DNA from: DAOTUL01 sp034437435
Lineage (GTDB): Bacteria > Chloroflexota > Anaerolineae > Aggregatilineales > Phototrophicaceae
Direction of reading: 5' to 3'
Assembly: GCA_964417785.1 (NCBI GenBank)
Contig: CAYQJO010000047.1
Span: 1-22,788 of the forward strand
DNA: 22,788 nt
Both the position numbers and the translations under genes were made by a program. Shown piece by piece: positions 7,435 through 14,852 of this stretch; position 1 is the first letter of the stretch; every line of letters starts with the position of its first letter. The notes beneath the pieces are model-generated. The model was not told the origin of the DNA, did no database searches, and worked only from the letters and a program-made list of their open reading frames with translations.

Positions 7435-9843
7435 TTACCCTGCCACGATTACGCCAGTTGAGACGGCGAAGATCAGCCCGATAAGCAGCGCACCCAGTGC
7501 GAGCCAGAGCATGTACTGCTGCACACGCCCACTCTGAACACGCCGGAACCACATACCAAAATGCTTCACACCGTCCGGTATGCCATCACCAACACCGTCG
7601 ATCACCCAGAGGTTGAACACCTTCGCCAGATCACCGATGAAGGTAGATACACGCCCCACCAGATGGATAAAGCCGTCGATGATACCACGATCCAGGAACT
7701 CGCTCACGACGTTGTGGGCGAACCACTGCGCCGGCTTGATGAACACCGCCGCATAGATTTCGTCGATATACCACTTGTTTTCCAGCGCCCGATAGATCGT
7801 CGGCGAGAGGATGCTGGTCATTGGATCGGGTTCACCCGCCTTGAGCGGTTTGCGCCCGTACATCAGCCAGCCGATGTACAGGCCACCCAGCGCGACCGTG
7901 AACGACGCCAGCACCGGGACATAGCTGAACTCCGGCTTCTCCGGTTGGATTTCCGGCAGCAGCGCATATTTGGTGAACTCGAAGAAAGGGTTGGTATCGG
8001 GCGAGAAGATCGCGCCCAGGATCGGGAAGTTCGGTGGCACACCGACAAATCCCGCCACCAGAGCCAGGAACGCCAGGATAATCAGCGGAAGCTGCATGGT
8101 AATGCTGACAATATTGGTCGGACCACCCAGGCTGGCATGTTCGGCCTCTTCTGTGCGCGGTTCGCCCAGGAAGGTCAGCGAAAGCTGGCGGGCGGTGTAG
8201 AAGGCGGTCAGGAAGGCCGCCAGACCGAGCATCACGAAGACGAAGATATGGGCCGCTGAGGTCTCCTCGCTGAAGACATACCATGCGTCGGCAAAGATTT
8301 CGTCTTTGGACCAGAAGCCCGCCGTAATCAGCGGGAAGCCCGCCAGAGACAGGCCACCGATGATGAAAGTGTAGGCCGTCACCGGAATCTTGCTGATGAG
8401 ACCGCCCATATTGCGCATGTCCTGCGGATCAAAATGCGGCGGCGGCTCAGACGGATGCTCCGCCTCGCTTTCCGTCTCAGCATGGGCTTCTGCTGGCGGA
8501 TGTTCGCCGGCCTCATCGCCGACCGCCGCATGGTCATGATGGTGGTGTGCGTGAACATGGTGTTCGCCATGTTCCATCGCATGGATCACCGACCCGGAAG
8601 CCATAAACAACAACGCCTTGAAGAAGGCGTGGGTAATCAGATGGAAAAACGCCGCCACAAAGGCCCCGATGCCGAGCGCGGCGATCATAAAGCCAAGCTG
8701 CGAGATAGTCGAATATGCCAGCACGCGCTTGACATCGTTCTGAGCAACGGCGATTGTCGCAGAGAAGAGCGCGGTCACGGCACCAACAATCGTCATCAAC
8801 ATCAGCGGCGTGGTCAAATCCCCATGATGGGGATGTCCGCCAGCTTCAAACAGCGGATACATGCGGATGACCGCATAGACACCGGCGGAGACCATGGCTG
8901 CCGCGTGAATCATGGCGCTGACTGGTGTGGGACCTTCCATCGCATCCGGCAGCCACACATGCAGTGGGAACTGCGCCGATTTACCGATGGTACCGATAAT
9001 CAAGAAAACACCGATCATCCCGGCGGCGCTCAGCCCCCAGCTTCCCAGGATAATCGCTGCTTCCGCAGCGGCGAATTCCAGGAATTCGGGGTTATACAAC
9101 ACATCACGGAAGTTCAGCGTGCCGTAGCCGTAAAATTCAAAGCTCAGGGCGTAGAGATAAGCAATGCCCAGGAGCATAATCACATCGGCGACGCGGGTGG
9201 TTGTAAACGCCTTGATGGCCGCGTTGTAGGCACTTTTCTTCTCGTACCAGAAGCCAATAAGCATATAAGAACACAGGCCCATGACCTCCCAACCAATAAA
9301 CAGCAGCAGCAGATTGTCGGCCACCACCAGCGTGAGCATGGCCCCGCCGAACAGGGAGATCAACGCGAAGAAACGCGATTGGCGCGGGTCATGCGCCATA
9401 TAGCCAATCGAATAAATGAAGATACACAGCACGGCGATGGATACCATGAACAGCATCACCACCGTCAGCGGATCAACCAGCACTCCCATACGGAAGACTT
9501 CCGGCCCCAGGTCCATCCAATCAACCTGTGAAGTGTAGATTTTGTCATCCAGGCCGAGTTTATCGATGCTAATGCCATCGAAGAAAACGACCATACTCAT
9601 CAAAAAGGCCGCCACAACCCCCGACATACCGATGATGATGCTGATAACGCGACTGGCGGATGTGTTGACCGGGACTTGCATCCCATCGTAGTCCGGGTGA
9701 TGACCACCATACTCGTGTTCATCAGTCGCCGGGACCAGCTTACTGCGGCTCGTCACCAGACTGATGATGAAAAACGCCAGCAGCGGGCCGACGGGGATGA
9801 GCCACGGCAGATAGTCCAGATTGCTGAAATCGACTCCGTTCAT
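7435..9843 (-). CDS. nuoL: NADH-quinone oxidoreductase subunit L with extended lateral helix and His-rich loop
   Basis: Distal antiporter-like subunit of complex I, 802 residues against 613 in E. coli. Pumping residues are visible: E186 in TM5 (GWEVMGLCSY), K288 in TM7 (GKSAQFPLHVWLPDAM) and K513-D514 (FWSKDEIF). Two extras account for much of the length. A polar loop at about 424-470 is rich in His, Glu, Ala and Pro (including HVHAHHHHDHAA). In the C-terminal lateral helix an I-D-G motif appears at 722-724 and again at 748-750, exactly 26 residues apart, before the usual RRVQSGRVQQY and the anchoring last helix. By eye the helix is about 26-31 residues longer than in standard NuoL, about 40 angstrom if helical, roughly the width of one extra pump module. 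The start is the ATG at 9841-9843 with AAGGG upstream. Confidence 0.96.
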   Translation of the reverse strand: MNGVDFSNLDYLPWLIPVGPLLAFFIISLVTSRSKLVPATDEHEYGGHHPDYDGMQVPVNTSASRVISIIIGMSGVVAAFLMSMVVFFDGISIDKLGLDDKIYTSQVDWMDLGPEVFRMGVLVDPLTVVMLFMVSIAVLCIFIYSIGYMAHDPRQSRFFALISLFGGAMLTLVVADNLLLLFIGWEVMGLCSYMLIGFWYEKKSAYNAAIKAFTTTRVADVIMLLGIAYLYALSFEFYGYGTLNFRDVLYNPEFLEFAAAEAAIILGSWGLSAAGMIGVFLIIGTIGKSAQFPLHVWLPDAMEGPTPVSAMIHAAAMVSAGVYAVIRMYPLFEAGGHPHHGDLTTPLMLMTIVGAVTALFSATIAVAQNDVKRVLAYSTISQLGFMIAALGIGAFVAAFFHLITHAFFKALLFMASGSVIHAMEHGEHHVHAHHHHDHAAVGDEAGEHPPAEAHAETESEAEHPSEPPPHFDPQDMRNMGGLISKIPVTAYTFIIGGLSLAGFPLITAGFWSKDEIFADAWYVFSEETSAAHIFVFVMLGLAAFLTAFYTARQLSLTFLGEPRTEEAEHASLGGPTNIVSITMQLPLIILAFLALVAGFVGVPPNFPILGAIFSPDTNPFFEFTKYALLPEIQPEKPEFSYVPVLASFTVALGGLYIGWLMYGRKPLKAGEPDPMTSILSPTIYRALENKWYIDEIYAAVFIKPAQWFAHNVVSEFLDRGIIDGFIHLVGRVSTFIGDLAKVFNLWVIDGVGDGIPDGVKHFGMWFRRVQSGRVQQYMLWLALGALLIGLIFAVSTGVIVAG

Positions 9844-9852
9844 GTTAACCCT

Positions 9853-10161
9853 TTACCATCTGAGCAGGTCCACGTCGTCCACCTGCACCATCCGTTTGGT
9901 CCGGTACACAGCGATGATGATCGCCAGTCCGACGGCGGCCTCTGCGGCAGCGACGACAAACACGAAGGCGGCGAACGCCTGACCGCTCATGACCAGCGGC
10001 GTCTCGAACCGCCAGAACGCGACCAGATTGATATTGACAGCATTGAGCATCAACTCAATCCCCATCAAGATCACCACAGCGTTACGGCGAGCGAGTACCC
10101 CATATGCGCCAATCGAGAAGAGCGCCGCCGCAACCGCCAGAAACATCCAGAGTGGAACCAT
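9853..10161 (-). CDS. nuoK: NADH-quinone oxidoreductase subunit K
   Basis: Small three-helix subunit of the complex I membrane arm, 102 residues, the normal length. It carries the two buried glutamates of the central proton axis: E36 in GIELMLNAVN and E74 in AAAEAAVGLA. Together with NuoJ, A and H it forms the coupling region between the quinone site and the antiporter-like subunits. The ATG is at 10159-10161 with AGGAAGAGG upstream. It follows nuoJ by 15 bp and precedes nuoL by 9 bp, the standard J-K-L order. The short polar C-terminus (RTKRMVQVDDVDLLRW) is slightly longer than usual. Nothing else is unusual. Confidence 0.97.
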   Translation of the reverse strand: MVPLWMFLAVAAALFSIGAYGVLARRNAVVILMGIELMLNAVNINLVAFWRFETPLVMSGQAFAAFVFVVAAAEAAVGLAIIIAVYRTKRMVQVDDVDLLRW

Positions 10162-10176
10162 GACCTCTTCCTTTTC

Positions 10177-10698
10177 TTAATCGTCCTCGCGGGCGATGAC
10201 GATAGCCCCGATCATCGCTGCTGTCAGCAAAAGCGACGCCACTTCAAACGGCAGTACGTACTGGTTGCCGCTGACCAGGGCCACGCCCAGATCGCGTGTC
10301 GTCGCGACCATCTCCGAGGTGGGTTCTTCGACCTCACCAAACATGGGCGCGATGACCAGTACCACCAGCATCAGGAACAGCGTCACACCGGCCAGCGCTG
10401 CCAACCACCACTGCTTGTTGAACCGCTCTGTCAGATTCGTCATGCCGCGTGTGAGCATTACCGCGAACGTGAACAAAATACCGATTGCACCGATATATAC
10501 CAGCACCTGAACCGCAGCCAGAAACGGCGCACTGAGCAGCACAAACAACCCGGCGACACCGAACAGACTGACCATCAACCAGATCGCGCCACGCACCAGA
10601 TTGCGGTTGCTGACCACACCAAACCCGCCACCCAGAGTTAGAATAGTAAAAAAGCCAAAAGCGAATGCTTGTGGTGTCAAACCTTCACCCAGATACAT
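10177..10698 (-). CDS. nuoJ: NADH-quinone oxidoreductase subunit J
   Basis: Membrane-arm subunit with five predicted helices, 173 residues, close to the usual length. The hallmark TM3 stretch QVLVYIGAIGILFTF (around Y68) is present; in solved structures this helix changes shape during coupling. A longer loop (about 121-145, Glu/Thr-rich) precedes the last helix, and the protein ends in AREDD. The ATG at 10696-10698 has an AAGGAGAG site that overlaps the stop of nuoH. In most nuo clusters nuoI, the 2x[4Fe-4S] subunit, lies between H and J; here nuoH is followed directly by nuoJ after 11 bp, so the iron-sulfur subunit must be encoded elsewhere. Confidence 0.95.
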   Translation of the reverse strand: MYLGEGLTPQAFAFGFFTILTLGGGFGVVSNRNLVRGAIWLMVSLFGVAGLFVLLSAPFLAAVQVLVYIGAIGILFTFAVMLTRGMTNLTERFNKQWWLAALAGVTLFLMLVVLVIAPMFGEVEEPTSEMVATTRDLGVALVSGNQYVLPFEVASLLLTAAMIGAIVIAREDD

Positions 10699-10709
10699 TC
10701 CATCTCTCC

Positions 10710-12014
10710 TTAGTCGCCTGCCGGGGCATGTACCATCTCGTCCATGTCGTCGATCTCATCGGCCAGTCGCTCGGCACGGAACTGGTTGCGAACCAGACTC
10801 ATCGCCCCGGCGAACACCGCGACATTGCCCAACAGCAGGATCACGGTCTGCGGGATGTTGGCGATGAAGTCATTGGCCTCATCGACATCGGGCGCAATCC
10901 CCACTTCCTGCACAATCTTGAGCAGCAGCGCCACCATCAACAGGTTGACGATGGAAAGCGGTACCAGGAACTTCCAGTTGAACATCATTAACTGGTCGAT
11001 GCGCACACGCGGCAGAGAGTTACGCAGCCAGAGCGAGACAAAATACCAGACAGAAGATTTAGCTATCAAGTAGGCCAGTGCCAGCAGGGGGGCTTCGTGT
11101 GCGAACGGTCCCTGCCACCCGCCCATGAACAGGACGGCTATTAAGACACCATTGGTGAACACATGCATAAATTCCCCGGCGAAGAACATGGCGAACTTCA
11201 TACCGGAGTATTCAATGTTGTAACCTGCGACCAGTTCGGACTCAGCCTCGATCAGGTCGAAGGGCGCACGTCCTGTCTCGGCCTGGGACGAAATGAAGAA
11301 CAGGAAGGCAGATAGCGGTACCATGAAGACGAACCACATGCCGGCCTGTGCTTCCACAATGCCGACCATGCTCATGCTGCCAGCCAGCATCACCGGCACC
11401 AGCAGTGACAGCGCCAGCGGCACTTCATAGCTGATTAACTGGGCAACGACACGAAAAGCGCCCAACAGGGCGTATTTGTTGTTGCTGGCCCACCCGGCCA
11501 TGATGATGGACAGTGTGCTGATGCTGGCAACGGCCACGAAGTACAACGCCCCGATTTCGAGGTCAACGCCCACATGGTAGGGTGTGAGCGGGATGACTGC
11601 CCAGATCAACAGGACTGAACCGACCATGAGAACGGGTGCCATATTGTAGACGGGCCGGTCCACACCGTAAGGCGTGATGTTCTCCTTACCCAGAAGTTTG
11701 ACCACATCCGCTATCGGTTGCAGCAAGCCCTGCGGTCCAACCCGATTCGGACCTACGCGGTCGGCAAAACGTGCGGCAACCTTGCGCTCAACCCAGATGA
11801 GCAAGATTGTCGTGAGCAGCGGGAATGTCGCGACCAGTACCACACCAAGCAGAATCACCAGGAAATCCGCCAGATCGGTGTTCATACCGGCGTCCACCAG
11901 ACAACCGCTCAAATCGTTGATGCATTTTGTCTCGCGGAAAACGCCGTCCATTGCCCCCAGAATCAGGACACCGAGTACGACTACAATGACTAGAATGACT
12001 AAATTGCGACCCAT
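10710..12014 (-). CDS. nuoH: NADH-quinone oxidoreductase subunit H with N- and C-terminal extensions
   Basis: Membrane subunit that forms the quinone-binding chamber with NuoB and NuoD. It has 434 residues, versus about 325 in E. coli. Family signatures are clear: VERK at 75-78, RVGPNRVGPQGLLQPIADVVKL-type entry region at about 86-107, and the conserved acidic loop AETGRAPFDLIEAESEL at 245-261 followed by GYNIEYSG. The extra length comes from an N-terminal segment with one hydrophobic helix (about 4-22) and a short loop with two cysteines (C31, C38), plus a C-terminal extension (about 372-434) with one more helix and an acidic tail. C31 and C38 lie on the predicted outer side and could form a disulfide; this is inference. 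The ATG at 12012-12014 has AGGAGAGG upstream. It sits 19 bp after nuoA. Confidence 0.96.
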   Translation of the reverse strand: MGRNLVILVIVVVLGVLILGAMDGVFRETKCINDLSGCLVDAGMNTDLADFLVILLGVVLVATFPLLTTILLIWVERKVAARFADRVGPNRVGPQGLLQPIADVVKLLGKENITPYGVDRPVYNMAPVLMVGSVLLIWAVIPLTPYHVGVDLEIGALYFVAVASISTLSIIMAGWASNNKYALLGAFRVVAQLISYEVPLALSLLVPVMLAGSMSMVGIVEAQAGMWFVFMVPLSAFLFFISSQAETGRAPFDLIEAESELVAGYNIEYSGMKFAMFFAGEFMHVFTNGVLIAVLFMGGWQGPFAHEAPLLALAYLIAKSSVWYFVSLWLRNSLPRVRIDQLMMFNWKFLVPLSIVNLLMVALLLKIVQEVGIAPDVDEANDFIANIPQTVILLLGNVAVFAGAMSLVRNQFRAERLADEIDDMDEMVHAPAGD

Positions 12015-12033
12015 ACGGTCCCTCTCCTGTGTG

Positions 12034-12396
12034 TCAGACCCACTTCAGAGTGTTCTTACGCAAGGCATAGAGCAAGGCGTCGGTCAGCAAAAAGATGAAC
12101 AACAATCCCGCACCAAACGCGAAGAAATCCAGTTGACCATAAGCCAGCGCCCAGGGGAACAAGAACACCATCTCGACATCGAAGATCAAGAAGATCAGGC
12201 CGTAGATGTAATACTGGACCTTGAACTGAACCCAGGTATCACCGACCGTTTCCACACCACATTCGTAGGTCGCCTGCTTGATCGCGTTGGGCTTGTTCGG
12301 ACTCAGAACAACACCTAACACAATCGGCAGTGCTGGCAGCAGTGGGGCGACAACGAAGAAAACTCCGAGAAAGAGCCATTCGTTTAGAACATTCAT
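12034..12396 (-). CDS. nuoA: NADH-quinone oxidoreductase subunit A
   Basis: Three-helix membrane subunit at the junction of the two arms of complex I, 120 residues with the chosen start. The TM1-TM2 loop contains YECG (44-47, with C46), and TM2 contains FDVE (72-75, with D73 and E75), both hallmarks of NuoA. The frame stays open upstream as far as 12519, but that stretch is basic, lacks family similarity and crosses the leader hairpins. The ATG at 12394-12396 (MNVLNEW) has AGGAG at 12407-12411 and matches the normal N-terminus. It is the first gene of the nuo cluster, transcribed leftward and divergent from the FemX gene. Confidence 0.96.
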   Translation of the reverse strand: MNVLNEWLFLGVFFVVAPLLPALPIVLGVVLSPNKPNAIKQATYECGVETVGDTWVQFKVQYYIYGLIFLIFDVEMVFLFPWALAYGQLDFFAFGAGLLFIFLLTDALLYALRKNTLKWV

Positions 12397-12432
12397 GGAG
12401 ATGTAACTCCTGAAAACTGACTGTAAAAATTC

Positions 12433-12468
12433 ACACCGGCTGGCCGGCGTATGCCCTGATTGGGCATA
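12433..12468 (-). promoter_or_regulatory. Two adjacent hairpins in the nuo leader, attenuator-like
   Basis: On the minus strand a perfect 7-bp stem, TATGCCC with GGGCATA around a 5-base loop (12450-12468), is followed at once by a GC-rich 7-bp stem with one G-U pair, ACGCCGG and CCGGTGT around CCAG (12433-12450). The sequence then runs GAATTTTTA, so the second stem resembles an intrinsic terminator with a T-run 3 bases away. It lies between the probable promoter and the nuoA ribosome-binding site. Attenuation or a protein-binding leader is plausible; no regulator is identified. Confidence 0.4.
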
Positions 12469-12497
12469 TTTCCTAAGATTTCCAGTGGAACGACGAG

Positions 12498-12506
12498 ATT
12501 TTAGCA
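12498..12506 (-). promoter_or_regulatory. Probable extended -10 promoter of the nuo operon
   Basis: On the minus strand TGCTAAAAT fits the extended -10 pattern TG-n-TAnnnT. No good -35 box is seen at 17-18 bases, which extended -10 promoters can tolerate. Transcription would begin near 12490, giving a leader of about 95 bases that contains both hairpins before nuoA. Confidence 0.4.
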
Positions 12507-12620
12507 CAAATGAGAGCAATACGAAAGCGGCCTTAGTTGCCCGTAAGCTTTCTCATCTTGCATTTAATCCCCTGCTCTCGTAAGGTAACGTGCAGTCGTC
12601 CGCACGGAGATTTTCTTTTT

Positions 12621-13583
12621 ATGTGGGATGCATTTGTCGCACAGCAAACCAATGCCCACCTGCTCCAGCTTTCGGCCTGGGGCGACCTCAAAGCGGCGTT
12701 CGGTTGGGAAGTGGACCGGGTCGTCATGGAAGATGGCGGGCATGTTGTTGCTGGCGCACAGATTTTGTTCCGTCGTCTGCCACTAAGCAAAATGGCTTAT
12801 GTGGCGATGGGACCCTACAACGCATCCCCTGACCTGTGGCGACAGATCGACCGGACGGCCCGCAAAAATGGTGCAGCTTTTCTCAAATGGGAGCCGGGTA
12901 TTGTCACGGACTTCGACCCGACTGGTTTTCGTCCCAGCCCGCAGACGATCCAGCCACCGCGCACTATCCTGATCGACATCAGCGGCGATGACGACACCAT
13001 CATGGGACGCATGAACCAGGGTACCCGGCGCAAAATCCGCCAGAGCTTGAAAAAAGGGATCACCTACTCCGAAGCCAGCCGTGAGGATGTGGCGAAGTTC
13101 AACAGCATCATGCAGGTCACGGGCGACCGCAAGGCGTTCGGCGTTCACGCACCGGAATACTACGCGATGGCCTATGACTTGTTCGTACCCGACCATGCCG
13201 CTTTGATCCTGGCGGAGCATGAAGACGATGTGCTGGCCGGGGTGATGGTCTTCGCTGTCGGCAACACTGCATGGTATATCGCCGGGGCCTCATCGCATGT
13301 CAAGCGCAATCTGATGGCGTCCTATGGTGTGCAGTGGCAGGCGATTCAGTGGGCCAGAGCGCGAGGCTGCACCTGCTACGATATGTGGGGCGTCCCCGAT
13401 GAAGACGCAGAAACCCTCGAAGCGCACTTTCAAGAACGCACCGAGGGTCTGTGGGGAGTCTATGGTTTTAAGCGCGGTTGGGGCGGTGATGTCGTCCGCT
13501 CTGCTGGCGCATGGGACCGGGTATACAATCCGGTGATCTACCATGCCTACCGACTGGCGCTGAAAGCGCGTGCGCTACTCTGA
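12621..13583 (+). CDS. FemX/FemAB-type peptidoglycan aminoacyltransferase, copy 1
   Basis: Member of the FemABX family, cytoplasmic GNAT-fold enzymes that use aminoacyl-tRNA to add amino acids to the lipid-linked peptidoglycan stem peptide. It has 320 residues from the chosen start. Family marks are the N-terminal HLLQLSAWGDLK (13-24), the RTILIDIS strand followed by MNQGTRRKIRQSLKKG (131-146), and the C-terminal acetyltransferase half with GASS (222-225), QWQAIQWARARGC, YDMWGVP (253-259) and WGVYGFKRG (278-286). The frame is open from 12537 upstream, but the ATG at 12621, with GGAG 11 bases before it, fits the family N-terminus; the spacing is long. Its 3' end overlaps the convergent hydrolase by 9 bp. 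A paralogue lies 2.2 kb downstream. The amino acid donor is unknown. Confidence 0.85.
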   Translation: MWDAFVAQQTNAHLLQLSAWGDLKAAFGWEVDRVVMEDGGHVVAGAQILFRRLPLSKMAYVAMGPYNASPDLWRQIDRTARKNGAAFLKWEPGIVTDFDPTGFRPSPQTIQPPRTILIDISGDDDTIMGRMNQGTRRKIRQSLKKGITYSEASREDVAKFNSIMQVTGDRKAFGVHAPEYYAMAYDLFVPDHAALILAEHEDDVLAGVMVFAVGNTAWYIAGASSHVKRNLMASYGVQWQAIQWARARGCTCYDMWGVPDEDAETLEAHFQERTEGLWGVYGFKRGWGGDVVRSAGAWDRVYNPVIYHAYRLALKARALL

Positions 13584-14756
13584 GCAGTCGTTGCGCAGCG
13601 TCTCTCCGTTGATGATGCCCTCCATCCACTCAAACACATCGCGGTAACTCATCTGCCGGGCGACCAGATGTGAGATTTCCGTGTTAATCAACTCGGTCAG
13701 GCTGTTGCCCGCCTCGCAGTAGCGGCTCTTGAACAGATTGTGCGCGTCCATCGGCAGCGACCAGTCATCGGCACCCTGGACGATCAATGCCGGAATCTCG
13801 TTATAGACGGTGCCGGGATTGTTGATCTCGAAAAGTTCGTGCAGGGCCGGATAGTCTTCGGCCATTGTGTTGTTTTGCAGCGCCGCCAGGAAGCCAGGCC
13901 GGTACATCTCGTCGGCTCTGGCGCTGAAGTGACCGACCGCTTCAAACACACACATGCTCAGCACGTCGTCTTCCAGCGTCGGCAGCCAGTAATCGGCAAA
14001 GATTTCATCCAGATTCACTTTATCCTCGCCGTAGTAGTCAGCCCAGGCGTACATGCGATAGGTGGCAAGCTGTGGCAGGGTTTGCATATGGCTTTGCTGG
14101 TTGGTCACAGGCGCGTAACCAATGACACCGGCTACCGGCAGATCAGGCGCATAGTCTTCCCAGAGGTCTTTGGCGGCGAAAATCGACTGGCCGCCCTGCG
14201 AATAACCGGCGATGAACACCCTATCGTCGGGTGTGGCACCGGCTTCGATCTGGCCGGAGTCGTACAATTCATACACGGCCTTACCGGCGTCCAGCAGCAC
14301 CCGTCCGGCCATCTCGGCCACGTAATACGGTTGGATGCTGTCGGGGTCGTTGAAGCCAGCGTAATCGGGCAGGATGGCGATATAACCCTGCGTGGCAATT
14401 GAAAGCATAAAGGCTCGATAGCTGCCCCAGTTCTGCACCGCCGGGTCCTCTTGCGAGGGCGCACATTTATCCACCAACCCACTCGAACCGGCACCAAACA
14501 CATAGACGGGCAGCGGTCCCTCCGTCTGCGGGATATAGAGTTGGGCCAGAATCTCGATGGGTTCGCCGTCCTTGCCGGTACTCTCCAGACGCACGGTATA
14601 TTCATCGACGGTGTACTGTGCATCCAACAGATGCTCCGGCGGGTAGAAGTTTTCGACAATGCGCTGGATGGTCTCGACGGAGTGTGTGGTGACAAATTCG
14701 CTTTCCAGAATATCACCACCGGCCAGAAGTAAGAGCAACGCCCAGATCAAACGCAT
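13575..14756 (-). CDS. Secreted alpha/beta hydrolase, lipase/esterase-like
   Basis: Probable exported serine hydrolase of the alpha/beta fold, 393 residues. A signal peptide (MRLIWALLLLLAGG) is at the start. The nucleophile elbow is GYSQGG (S186 with this start), the acid is probably D330 or D331 in VQGADDWSLP, and the histidine is H363 in EISHLVARQ, giving a full catalytic triad in the correct order. The region GAGSSGLVDKC at about 88-98 resembles the oxyanion loop of secretory lipases, and several cysteines suggest disulfides outside the cell. The ATG at 14754-14756 was chosen over one 15 codons upstream because AAGGAGAG lies 6 bases before it and the signal peptide then begins correctly. 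The substrate is unknown. It stands alone between DUF4058 and FemX and ends convergently with FemX. Confidence 0.8.
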   Translation of the reverse strand: MRLIWALLLLLAGGDILESEFVTTHSVETIQRIVENFYPPEHLLDAQYTVDEYTVRLESTGKDGEPIEILAQLYIPQTEGPLPVYVFGAGSSGLVDKCAPSQEDPAVQNWGSYRAFMLSIATQGYIAILPDYAGFNDPDSIQPYYVAEMAGRVLLDAGKAVYELYDSGQIEAGATPDDRVFIAGYSQGGQSIFAAKDLWEDYAPDLPVAGVIGYAPVTNQQSHMQTLPQLATYRMYAWADYYGEDKVNLDEIFADYWLPTLEDDVLSMCVFEAVGHFSARADEMYRPGFLAALQNNTMAEDYPALHELFEINNPGTVYNEIPALIVQGADDWSLPMDAHNLFKSRYCEAGNSLTELINTEISHLVARQMSYRDVFEWMEGIINGETLRNDCSE

Positions 14757-14760
14757 AACA

Positions 14761-14770
14761 TCTCTCCTTG
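14761..14770 (-). promoter_or_regulatory. Ribosome-binding site deciding the hydrolase start
   Basis: CAAGGAGAGA on the minus strand, a near-perfect Shine-Dalgarno match, is placed just before the ATG at 14756. It lies inside the longer open frame, so the upstream ATG at 14801 is unlikely to be the true start. Confidence 0.7.
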
Positions 14771-14852
14771 CAATCAATGGCAAAGACAAGTCTAACGGCA
14801 CATGGCCGCCTCACCTGTGATGGATGTCACTAAATTAACATGTAGAATGTAA

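Noticed and set aside
8434..9531. Plus-strand open frame of 365 codons antisense to nuoL
   Set aside because: Low-complexity His/Gln/Arg-rich translation and no ribosome-binding site; a shadow of nuoL.
12397..12519. Upstream extension of nuoA by 41 codons
   Set aside because: It crosses the leader hairpins and is basic and unlike NuoA. The internal ATG has a ribosome-binding site and the normal family N-terminus.
12541..12620. Promoter for FemX copy 1 (TTGCAT with TAAGGT, 17-bp spacing)
   Set aside because: Each box matches only three of six consensus bases, so it was not listed as a feature.
14757..14852. Imperfect inverted repeat (ATTACAT ... ATGTTAAT) between DUF4058 and the hydrolase
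   Set aside because: Mismatched and AT-rich without a T-run; not enough to call a terminator or operator.
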